Shown here piece after piece: positions 57,934-64,000 of a stretch of 64,000 nucleotides of DNA. The notes under the pieces are model-generated. The model was not told the DNA's origin and searched no databases. It saw only the letters and a list, made by a program, of their open reading frames with translations. The DNA comes from Hydrogenophilales bacterium (GTDB taxonomy: Bacteria; Pseudomonadota; Gammaproteobacteria; Burkholderiales; Thiobacillaceae): positions 62,001 to 126,000 of the forward strand of contig JADJYY010000011.1 in the NCBI GenBank assembly GCA_016719465.1, written 5' to 3'. Positions within the stretch are counted from its first letter, which is position 1, and each line of letters begins with the position of its first letter. The translations under genes and the position numbers were made by a program.

Positions 57934-58802
57934 TCCTGCTGGTGGATGCGGGCAACACCCGCATCAAATGGATGATGCTGAACGCCGACGGCATCGCGCC
58001 GGGTGGCGCCTGTCCGACCGCCGAGGCCGCCGGATTGCGGCGGGACTGGGTGGCGGTGGCGGCCACACGGGCCGTGGTGGCCTGTGTCGCCGGCGAATCG
58101 ACCAGGGCGGATCTGGCCGGCCTGCTCGCCGAACTGGGCGTTGAGGTGCATTGGGTGCGGGCGGCTCCCTCCGCCCATGGGCTGGTCAATCCGTATCAGC
58201 CGCCGGAAGCCCTGGGCGCGGATCGCTATGCCGCCATGGTCGGCGCGTTTCGCCGCTTCGGGCGGGATTGCGTGGTGGTCGGCGTCGGCACCGCCATGAC
58301 GGCGGACATGCTGAGCGCCGACGGCGCCTTTCTCGGCGGCTGCATCGTGCCCGGCCCCGACCTGATGCGCGAATCCTTGTCGAGGGGCACGGCGCGGGTC
58401 GGGCGGGGGGAGGGCGAGCGCCAGGACTTCCCGCTGGATACTGGCGCCGCCGTGACCACGGGCATCGTGCTGGCTCTGCTGGGGGTGGCGGGCGGCATGC
58501 GTGAGAGGCTGGGGCGGGCGCGTGGCGCGCGCGTGGATGGCACCGATCTCCCCCTCCCCGCCTCCCCCGCCAGCGGGGGAGGCGTTACTCTCCAGGATTC
58601 CGCGCGCGCGGGGGGCGTCTTCTCCCTCCCCGCGGGCATGGAGGGCTGGGGCGGGGAGGGCAATGCTTTGCCCGCCGTGGTCCTGACCGGTGGCGCCCGG
58701 GCCTGTCTGGCGCCCTTGCTGGAAGGCGCGGTTTTCGAGGTGGACGACCTGGTATTGGAGGGATTGGCATGGATCGCCCGGGATCTGGGCTTCGCCGCTT
58801 GA
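57930..58802 (+). CDS. coaX: type III pantothenate kinase CoaX, carrying an in-frame repeat insertion
   Basis: First step of coenzyme A synthesis. The GTG start overlaps the birA stop (GTGA). Residues include the phosphate loop LLVDAGNTRIKW, the substrate motif GADRYAAMVGA, VVVGVGTAMTADML with the ASKHA aspartate region, GGCIVPGPDLMRESL and the C-terminal VVLTGGARACLAPLL. At about 290 residues it is roughly 45 longer than normal: between GMRERLGRARG and ALPAVVLTGGA the protein carries RVDGTDLPLPASPASGGG, followed by QDSARAGGVFSLPAGMEG, which is encoded by a palindromic repeat like those in intergenic DNA at 29.2 and 40.5 kb. The frame stays open. The insert lies between the kinase core and the last strand-helix unit. 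Confidence 0.88.
   Translation: MILLVDAGNTRIKWMMLNADGIAPGGACPTAEAAGLRRDWVAVAATRAVVACVAGESTRADLAGLLAELGVEVHWVRAAPSAHGLVNPYQPPEALGADRYAAMVGAFRRFGRDCVVVGVGTAMTADMLSADGAFLGGCIVPGPDLMRESLSRGTARVGRGEGERQDFPLDTGAAVTTGIVLALLGVAGGMRERLGRARGARVDGTDLPLPASPASGGGVTLQDSARAGGVFSLPAGMEGWGGEGNALPAVVLTGGARACLAPLLEGAVFEVDDLVLEGLAWIARDLGFAA
58535..58668. repeat. palindromic MITE-like repeat, copy C, inside coaX
   Basis: Contains the 10-bp perfect palindrome CCTCCCCCGC/GCGGGGGAGG (58561-58582), identical to one in copy A, and CCCTCCCCGC/GCGGGGAGGG (58624-58660) with a 17-base loop. On the minus strand it reads AAAGCATTGCC at one end, close to the AAAGCAATGCC end of copy A, and has the CCCCAGCCCTCC core. It is a degenerate member of the family and keeps the coaX frame open. 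Confidence 0.65.
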
Positions 58803-59464
58803 CCGGCCTGCTGTTGCTGCTGAACGCGGGCCTCCTGGCCGGCGGGCTTGCCCTGACGTACTGGCCGTCCCGTCCGGGCACGGCATTGGAGTTCAACGCG
58901 GAAAAGGTGAAATTGCTGGAGCTTCCGCCCGCCCAGGGACAGCCGCCGCCGATTCCGGAGGCGCCGGTTTCCGCCCGGGACGCCGCCGCGCCCGCCAGCG
59001 GCTCCGCCCGGTCCTGCCTGAGCTGGCCCGGCCTGGATGCCGACGGCCTGGCGGCCGTGGAGGCGCATCTGAAGAAGGCCGGCGTGGCGGCGGAAGGCTA
59101 TCGCTTTCAGTTGGCCAAGCGCCTGGGCTGGTGGGTCTACCTGCCGCCGTTCGAGGATGCGGAGGCCTTGCGTCTGGCCCTGGAGGACACGCGCCAGAAA
59201 GGGATCACGGACTTCGCCCAGGTTCGCGGGGGACGTCTGGCCAATGCCTTGTCGCTGGGCGCCTTCCCCAGCCTGGAGAAGGCCCGCGCCCATGCCGCCG
59301 CCGTGACCGCCAAGGGGTTGCGGGGAGTCAGGTACGGGCCCCGACCCGAGGCTGGCGAGGTCCGCCTGGTGTTTTCCGACGGGGAGGCGGGGAAGCCGCC
59401 TGACACCCTGGCCGGTGCCTGGCCCGCGGGGCTGAAACCGGAAGCCTGCGAAGCGGGCGACTGA
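58769..59464 (+). CDS. SPOR-domain membrane protein
   Basis: A 231-residue protein with one N-terminal membrane helix (LTGLLLLLNAGLLAGGLALT), a Pro-rich periplasmic linker and a SPOR-like module at about 105-205 (YRFQLAKRLGWWVYLPPFED, LANALSLGAFPSLEKARAHA). SPOR domains bind peptidoglycan lacking stem peptides. The start overlaps the end of coaX by 34 bases, so birA, coaX and this gene form one transcript, an arrangement also found in other betaproteobacteria. Confidence 0.8.
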   Translation: MDRPGSGLRRLTGLLLLLNAGLLAGGLALTYWPSRPGTALEFNAEKVKLLELPPAQGQPPPIPEAPVSARDAAAPASGSARSCLSWPGLDADGLAAVEAHLKKAGVAAEGYRFQLAKRLGWWVYLPPFEDAEALRLALEDTRQKGITDFAQVRGGRLANALSLGAFPSLEKARAHAAAVTAKGLRGVRYGPRPEAGEVRLVFSDGEAGKPPDTLAGAWPAGLKPEACEAGD

Positions 59465-59465
59465 G

Positions 59466-60266
59466 TCAGCGGGGCGCGGCGGGCGCGCACAGGGAGGCCG
59501 GCTCGCACAGGCGGCCCCGCAGCCAATCCGGCGACAGGGCCAGGACCAGATCGTCGAACTCGCCGCCGGGCCGGTCCGCGGCGCGGGGCGGAAGCATGCT
59601 GAAGCGGGCGTCGCCGTCGATGTTCTCGCTTTCATCCCGGCCCGTGGGCGCCAGGTTGACGCCGCCGCCGGCATTGGCGGCGCCGAAGCCGTTGCGGCCA
59701 TGGGAGATGAGCACGGCGGCCGCCGGCAGCGGCGATGCGCAGCGAGGCTCCAGGCAGACCTGGAGCAGCGCGTTCCCGGGGGCCGGGTTGGTCGGCGTGG
59801 CGGCGGCATCGCCGTCCAGGCTCCAGACCGGCGCCACGGCATAGCCCAGGCGGTTGCCCCAGGCATCGCCCTCCGCCAGGCCCAGGGTCAACCAGGGCAG
59901 ATTGCCGGAGGCGATCGCGCACCGCCCGTCGGGCAGCCGATCTTCCTGGCCGTCGTTGGCGACGCCGGACAGGCCGGGCGTTCGCGTGTCCGGACAGGGC
60001 AGGTGGCCGGGGGAATGGGCTCCCCGGTGGCCGAGGGCGTAGCCCACCAGGGCGGTGCGGGCGATTTCCATGGCGCGCCGCGTGTCGCCGGTCTGGCGTT
60101 CCGCGATCTGCTGCCCCAGGGGGGTGAGCATGCCGCCCAGGAGGAGGGCGATCACGAATAGCACGATGGCCAGTTCGATCAGGGTGAAACCGGCCCCCGG
60201 GGCGCCGGATGGCGCGGTCCGAGGGCGCGGGCGGCCAGGATCAGTCGCGGGGCCGGGGCGCGTCAT
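59466..60266 (-). CDS. large prepilin-type pseudopilin
   Basis: A 266-residue protein with a long Pro-rich leader and a clear cleavage site G|FTLIELAIVLFVIALLLGGM (Glu5 present), a helix stalk (GQQIAERQTGDTRRAMEIAR) and a large head with cysteines (LPCPDTRTPG, RCAIAS, QVCLEPRCASP, RLCEPASLC). It is bigger than ordinary type II secretion pseudopilins. Start at 60266 overlaps the upstream gene by 26 bases. Last gene of the assembly operon; probably its main or tip subunit. It converges with the SPOR gene. Confidence 0.75.
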   Translation of the reverse strand: MTRPGPATDPGRPRPRTAPSGAPGAGFTLIELAIVLFVIALLLGGMLTPLGQQIAERQTGDTRRAMEIARTALVGYALGHRGAHSPGHLPCPDTRTPGLSGVANDGQEDRLPDGRCAIASGNLPWLTLGLAEGDAWGNRLGYAVAPVWSLDGDAAATPTNPAPGNALLQVCLEPRCASPLPAAAVLISHGRNGFGAANAGGGVNLAPTGRDESENIDGDARFSMLPPRAADRPGGEFDDLVLALSPDWLRGRLCEPASLCAPAAPR

Positions 60267-60810
60267 CCCAAGTCCACCATTGCAAGCGGCATTCGGCCTG
60301 GCCCGACACGCCATCCGGGTTGAAGGCCAGGGCGCAGCGCTCCACCGTGAAGCGCCCGGGGGCGTTCTCGCGCAGATACCCCAGCAGCGTCTCCAGGCCC
60401 GCCGTATCCAGGTTGCCGGCCGTGAAGTCCATGGCCGATACCCGCAGGCCCGCCATCAGTTCGCTCGGCGCGCTGGGCGATAGCCGCCAGGACAGGCTTT
60501 CCAGCGCCAGGTTCTTGCGGGCCAGGCCAAGCGCCGTGACCCAGCCGGCCCGGTCCTCCGGCCCGAGCCAGCCGCTGGTCTGGATCTGGCGATACAACCC
60601 GGCCTGGCGGCGATCCTGCTGCAGTTTTCCGGGGGCTTCGCGGGCGGCGCGGGCGGCCTCGCTTTCCAGGCGGAGCGCCCGGGCCAGCTCGGCTTCCTGC
60701 CGGGCGTGAACGGACAGGCCAAGGAACAGCAGGCTGCCGCCCAGAACCAGGGCGCCGATCATCAGCAGCGCGGGCAGTCCCAGGGGGGAGCCGGCCAGGC
60801 GAGGCATCAT
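60241..60810 (-). CDS. PilO/GspM-like assembly protein
   Basis: A 189-residue protein with one N-terminal membrane helix (LPALLMIGALVLGGSLLFLG) and a coiled-coil-like segment, followed by a small periplasmic domain (LSWRLSPSAPSELMAGLRVS, LETLLGYLRENAPGRFTVER). The topology and position between a GspL/PilN-like gene and a pseudopilin suggest the PilO/GspM role of the inner-membrane platform. Similarity is by shape, not by clear motif. ATG overlaps the stop of the upstream gene (ATGA). Confidence 0.6.
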   Translation of the reverse strand: MMPRLAGSPLGLPALLMIGALVLGGSLLFLGLSVHARQEAELARALRLESEAARAAREAPGKLQQDRRQAGLYRQIQTSGWLGPEDRAGWVTALGLARKNLALESLSWRLSPSAPSELMAGLRVSAMDFTAGNLDTAGLETLLGYLRENAPGRFTVERCALAFNPDGVSGQAECRLQWWTWDDAPRPRD

Positions 60811-62309
60811 GGCTGGCCTTTCGCCTGGATGCGGAAGCGGGCGCTCAGCCGGCTGTGGCCGAATTCCCCCTCCAGGCCATGCTCGGGGGAGGCGTCCAGG
60901 GGCCACTGCAGGACCTCGACCCGGCTTCCCGCCGGCATGCCCTGCTGAATCCGGGCCTTCAGGGTTTCGACATGCCGCTGGGCGATGCGGAACTGGCCAT
61001 CGAAAGGCGTGATTTCCCCCTCCAGGGTCAGGCTGGATTCATGGCCGCCATCCGCGGCGCGGGAGGACCAGTCCAGGCGGCGGGGAAGGATGTCGCCGGT
61101 GGCTTCGACCGCCGCCAGCGCGGCCCGGAATGCCGATCCCGGCGAATGGTCCCGGCCGGAGACGGCTTGCCAGGCGGCGAGGGCATCCAGCCGCCGATGC
61201 AGGGCGGCGGCGCCACCCGCGCCCCGCAGCAGGTCGTGTTCCTGTTGGCGCAGGGCCTGGGTGGCGCGCAGGCGCTCGGCGGTCTCCCGGTCCAGTCGCC
61301 AGGCGTCCAGCAGCAGCCCCCCGCAGGCCAGGATGGAAAGCGCCAGCCAGGCCAGGGCGCCATGTCGCAAGCCGCGCCCGAGCCATCGAGCGCGAGCCAG
61401 CTCCCGTTGTCCCCGGGTCATCAGGTTGGCGCTGGCCGGCGCGCCGGGCAGCAGGCTCAGATACAGGGCATCGGCGGATTCCGTCAGCAGGGAAGGTGGC
61501 AGTCCCAGGGTGTCGAGGAGTTGGCCGCGCTGAATGCTTTCGCACTGGAAACCGGCGGATTCCGGCAGGAAGGCGTGGAGTTCGGACAGGGTGTTGAGGG
61601 GGTCCAGCAGCACCGTTCGCAGCCGCTCCGTTCGCGCCAGCAGGCGCTGGCCCACCAGGGCCTGGCGGGTGCGCTCGATTTCCTCGGCGTAGCTTTCCAG
61701 GGGGTTTTCGTACTGGCTGCCATCCACCGGCGCCAGCCGGGAGAAACGCAGTTCCCCGTCTTCCAGGTAGGTCAGGCGCAGGCCGCCGGTCTGCTCGGAA
61801 ACCAGCAGCAGGCGGGAGCGGGTCAGCCGCAGTTGCCGGGCCAGGGACATGGACAGGGCCGGCAGCAGCCAGATGCCCGCCAGATAGGCGCCCCTGACAT
61901 GCATGATATCCAGCCAGGGGGCGATGATTTCCGGGTTGGTCAGGCCCATCATCAGATAGCGGTCCCGCTGTCCGTCCTCCCGCGGGCGGCCCTGGCGCAG
62001 GGCGGCCCGATAGGGCGAGTGGTGGATGATCTGGCGCAGGCGGCGCTCGGTCATTTCCCGCCGGTCCGGTCCGTGGACCCGGGGCAGGGGATCCTGGCGG
62101 TAAAGCTCGTCCACCGTGTCCACGGCGATGGCGACCGGGATGCCGGCATGCTGAAGCAGCAGGCCGTTGAAGATTTCCCAACCCTCCTCCCCCGGGGGCA
62201 GGGCACGGACTTCCCCCAGGCTGCCGTGGCGGCTCAGGGCGCAGCTGGCGCCGGCGGCCGACAGGTAAAGCAGCAGGCGGGGATAGAGCGCCATCATCCG
62301 CGGATTCAT
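60807..62309 (-). CDS. GspL/PilM-PilN-like inner-membrane platform protein
   Basis: A 500-residue protein. The first about 340 residues are cytoplasmic and might have an actin-like (PilM/GspL) fold (LLLVSEQTGGLRLTYLEDGE, SYAEEIERTRQALVGQRLL), then one membrane helix (LAWLALSILACGGLLLDAW), a coiled coil (RLDRETAERLRATQALRQQE) and a periplasmic PilN/GspL-like domain (SSLTLEGEITPFDGQFRIAQ). It thus looks like a fused PilM plus PilN, as in GspL. Starts overlap with gspF (ATGA). Precise family not recognised. Confidence 0.6.
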   Translation of the reverse strand: MNPRMMALYPRLLLYLSAAGASCALSRHGSLGEVRALPPGEEGWEIFNGLLLQHAGIPVAIAVDTVDELYRQDPLPRVHGPDRREMTERRLRQIIHHSPYRAALRQGRPREDGQRDRYLMMGLTNPEIIAPWLDIMHVRGAYLAGIWLLPALSMSLARQLRLTRSRLLLVSEQTGGLRLTYLEDGELRFSRLAPVDGSQYENPLESYAEEIERTRQALVGQRLLARTERLRTVLLDPLNTLSELHAFLPESAGFQCESIQRGQLLDTLGLPPSLLTESADALYLSLLPGAPASANLMTRGQRELARARWLGRGLRHGALAWLALSILACGGLLLDAWRLDRETAERLRATQALRQQEHDLLRGAGGAAALHRRLDALAAWQAVSGRDHSPGSAFRAALAAVEATGDILPRRLDWSSRAADGGHESSLTLEGEITPFDGQFRIAQRHVETLKARIQQGMPAGSRVEVLQWPLDASPEHGLEGEFGHSRLSARFRIQAKGQP

Positions 62310-63622
62310 AGCGGCAATTCCCCGATGATCTGATAGATGGGCAGGAACACGGACAGCAGCAGCAGGGCGAGCAGCAGGCCGAGCACGGCGGCCATGGCCG
62401 GCTCGAGGAGCTTCAGCGCGCGGGTCAGGGTTTCCCTGGAATCCCGCTCGAAGAACCAGGCCACGTTTTCCAGGGCCTCTCCCAGGGCGCCGTTGCTTTC
62501 GCCGGTATGCACCATGCGCAATACCAGGGGCGGGAAAAGTCCCTGGCGGCCCAGGCTGTCGCCGACGCCGCCACCGGCGGCGATGAACTGGCTGGCGGCC
62601 AGCAGCTTGCGCTTGATGGCCCGGTTGTCGGCGCTTTCGGCGCAGGCCTGCAAGGCGTCCAGCAGGCCCACGCCGGATTGCAGCAGCAGGGCGAGCAGGC
62701 CGGTGACCCGCGCCAGGATGCGTTTGCGCAATGCCGTGCCCAGGACGGGCAGCCTGAGCCAGAGGCCGTCCAGGCGTTCCGCCATGGCGGGCGAGCGGCG
62801 CGCCGCGATGGCCAGGCCCAGGCCGATCGCCCCCAGGGCCGGCATCAGCCAGAGCAGGTTGGAGCGCAGCAGTTCCGATATCGCCACCAGGGCCCGGGTG
62901 GCGGCCGGCATGGGCAGGTTGAGGCTGGTCACCAGCAGCGCCAGCTTGGGAGTCAGGTAGAACAGCAGCACGGCGGCCGCCGCGAAGACCGCCACGGCGG
63001 CCAGGCTGGGGTAGATCAGCAGGCGGGTGAACTCGGCCTGCATCTCGTCCTGCTGCTTGAGGCGGTTTTCCAGGCGGGCGAACAGGGTCTCCATCTGGTC
63101 GCTTTGTTCCGCCGCGCGGACCAGGGCGATGAAGACGCGATCGAAGGCTTGCGGATGGGCCGCCAGGGCTTCCGACAGCAACTTTCCCCCTTCCAGATCG
63201 TCCGCCACCAGGGTGAGCAGATCGCGAAAGCGGGAATTCTCCGTGCTGTCGATCAGGTCCTTGAGCCCGTCCAGCAGGGGCGCGTTGGTGCGAGCCAGTT
63301 GCTGCATGTGGAAGCAGAAGCTGATCAGGTCGCGGCGGCTGGCATGCCTGCCGGGGAACAGGCCGCGGCCCGCGCTGGGGCGGGCGCGGATCAGGGCGAG
63401 GCCGGTGCGGCGCAGGCGCAGATCCAGGTCGATGTCGTTGACGGCGCTGAGTTCGCCGTGGACCCGGCTGCCCTGGCTGTCGGCGGCGATAACGGCCGTC
63501 GCGCGGCATCCTCCCGAGGGGCGACAGGGGTTCGAAGCTTCCGCCTGCGGGCGCCGGCGGATAGGCCAAGGCGCTAGGGGGAACGGACTGGCGATGTTCA
63601 TGCCGGGGGGTGGAGTCGCCAT
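62306..63622 (-). CDS. GspF/PilC-family inner-membrane assembly protein
   Basis: Polytopic platform protein that works with the assembly ATPase. The 438-residue length is usual. Two GspF domains: RRDLISFCFHMQQLARTNAP through RLLIYPSLAAVAVFAAAAVL, and LRKRILARVTGLLALLLQSG through LLEPAMAAVLGLLLALLLLS, with the motifs GGKLLSEALAAHPQAFDRVF and MVHTGESNGALGEALENVA. The N-terminus (about 60 residues) is unusual and Pro/Arg-rich; the ATG at 63622, five bases after the ATPase stop, is taken, with 63601 as alternative. Confidence 0.85.
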   Translation of the reverse strand: MATPPPGMNIASPFPLAPWPIRRRPQAEASNPCRPSGGCRATAVIAADSQGSRVHGELSAVNDIDLDLRLRRTGLALIRARPSAGRGLFPGRHASRRDLISFCFHMQQLARTNAPLLDGLKDLIDSTENSRFRDLLTLVADDLEGGKLLSEALAAHPQAFDRVFIALVRAAEQSDQMETLFARLENRLKQQDEMQAEFTRLLIYPSLAAVAVFAAAAVLLFYLTPKLALLVTSLNLPMPAATRALVAISELLRSNLLWLMPALGAIGLGLAIAARRSPAMAERLDGLWLRLPVLGTALRKRILARVTGLLALLLQSGVGLLDALQACAESADNRAIKRKLLAASQFIAAGGGVGDSLGRQGLFPPLVLRMVHTGESNGALGEALENVAWFFERDSRETLTRALKLLEPAMAAVLGLLLALLLLSVFLPIYQIIGELPL

Positions 63623-63627
63623 GTCCG

Positions 63628-64000
63628 TTAGCGCCTGGCCAGGTCCACGACCCGGCTGATTTCCGCCAGCGAGGTTTCCCCGCCGCGGACACGATCCAGG
63701 CCATCCTCGGCCAGGCGTTTCCAGCCCCGCTCCTCGGCCAGGGCGGCCAGTTCGCGGGGCGTGGCGCCGCGCAGGATGGCCTCGTCCATGTCCTCGTCCA
63801 TGAGCAGCAGTTCCATCAGGGGCAGCCGGCCGCGATAGCCCTTGTAGGCGCAGTGGATGCAACCCCGGGCGCGATGGATGGGGGCGCTCGATCCCAGCAG
63901 CGCCCGCTCGCCGTCGTCCGGGGCGTGGCTTTCCTTGCAGTGGGGGCACAGGCGACGCACCAGGCGCTGGGCGATGACCGCCACCACGTTGCCGGCGAGG
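63628..64000 (-). CDS. GspE/PilB-type assembly ATPase, C-terminal end
   Basis: Only the last about 123 residues lie in the window; the ATPase core is beyond the right edge. The visible part has AQRLVRRLCPHCKES and GCIHCAYKGYRGRLPLMELL, giving the CxxC...CxxC zinc motif of GspE/PilB ATPases, and a helical C-terminus (LAALAEERGWKRLAEDGLDR). It heads the minus-strand operon with gspF, a GspL-like gene, a GspM-like gene and a pseudopilin. Confidence 0.85.
   Translation of the reverse strand, partial: LAGNVVAVIAQRLVRRLCPHCKESHAPDDGERALLGSSAPIHRARGCIHCAYKGYRGRLPLMELLLMDEDMDEAILRGATPRELAALAEERGWKRLAEDGLDRVRGGETSLAEISRVVDLARR

Overview
The window is GC-rich (roughly two thirds G+C), densely coding DNA from a Gram-negative bacterium. 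The gene set suggests a betaproteobacterium, perhaps near Rhodocyclales/Nitrosomonadales: a PEP-CTERM protein behind a sigma-54 type promoter, a thiO plus minor pilin cluster, large PurL, DUF4124 and surface-adhesin-E-like secreted proteins, MlaA, and the membrane protein family labelled 'site-specific recombinase'. The taxonomic guess is inference. No rRNA, tRNA, CRISPR array, prophage or transposase gene was seen.

Layout. 1-4.4 kb: start of a SulP transporter, polyphosphate kinase 2 with a clear sigma-70 promoter, and exopolyphosphatase behind a possible Pho box. 4.4-4.63 kb is a poly-G tract that is almost certainly an assembly artefact. 4.7-12.3 kb: a signalling block of a CBS-CHASE-PAS4 histidine kinase, an overlapping single-domain response regulator, and a REC-REC-PAS-GAF-PAS-GGDEF-EAL protein. 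12.3-14.7 kb: a c-type cytochrome divergent from a CarH/LitR-type B12-dependent light sensor that is frameshifted in this sequence and preceded by TTGTACAA operators. 14.7-19.2 kb: ppk1, a CYTH-CHAD protein and nnrD. 19.2-28.6 kb: a small acidic protein, a response regulator, purL, a diguanylate cyclase, a LysM-FecR surface protein, and a SpoT/MESH1-like HD protein coupled to a 36-codon upstream ORF.

28.6-40.4 kb: two small secreted proteins, mlaA with an alpha/beta hydrolase, a complete RND efflux operon and a polytopic membrane protein. 40.7-45 kb: typA, mtfA, a thioredoxin and an aminotransferase. 45-47.5 kb: the PEP-CTERM protein, an Ala/Pro-repeat lipoprotein and thiO. 47.8-55.1 kb: fimT-pilV-pilW-pilX-pilY1-pilE, with visibly lower GC in pilY1. 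55.1-55.96 kb has extreme GC and no convincing gene. 56-59.5 kb: a small protein, a second pilin, then birA-coaX-SPOR. 59.5-64 kb (minus strand): a pilus/type II secretion-like assembly operon cut by the right edge.

How the genes fit together. Two PPK families, PPX and a CYTH-CHAD protein within 18 kb make polyphosphate metabolism the clearest physiological theme. c-di-GMP proteins (GGDEF-EAL and GGDEF), phosphorelay parts, type IV pilus genes and a PEP-CTERM protein point to a surface-attachment or aggregation lifestyle.

Most notable observations: (1) the CarH-like photoreceptor with Wx9EH and ExHxxG motifs and an operator array; (2) a palindromic MITE-like repeat family with two intergenic copies and a third, degenerate copy lying in frame inside coaX; (3) a -24/-12 promoter in front of the PEP-CTERM gene; (4) the coupled 36-codon ORF. 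Several single-base frameshifts and the homopolymer tract mean part of the sequence should be checked against raw reads.
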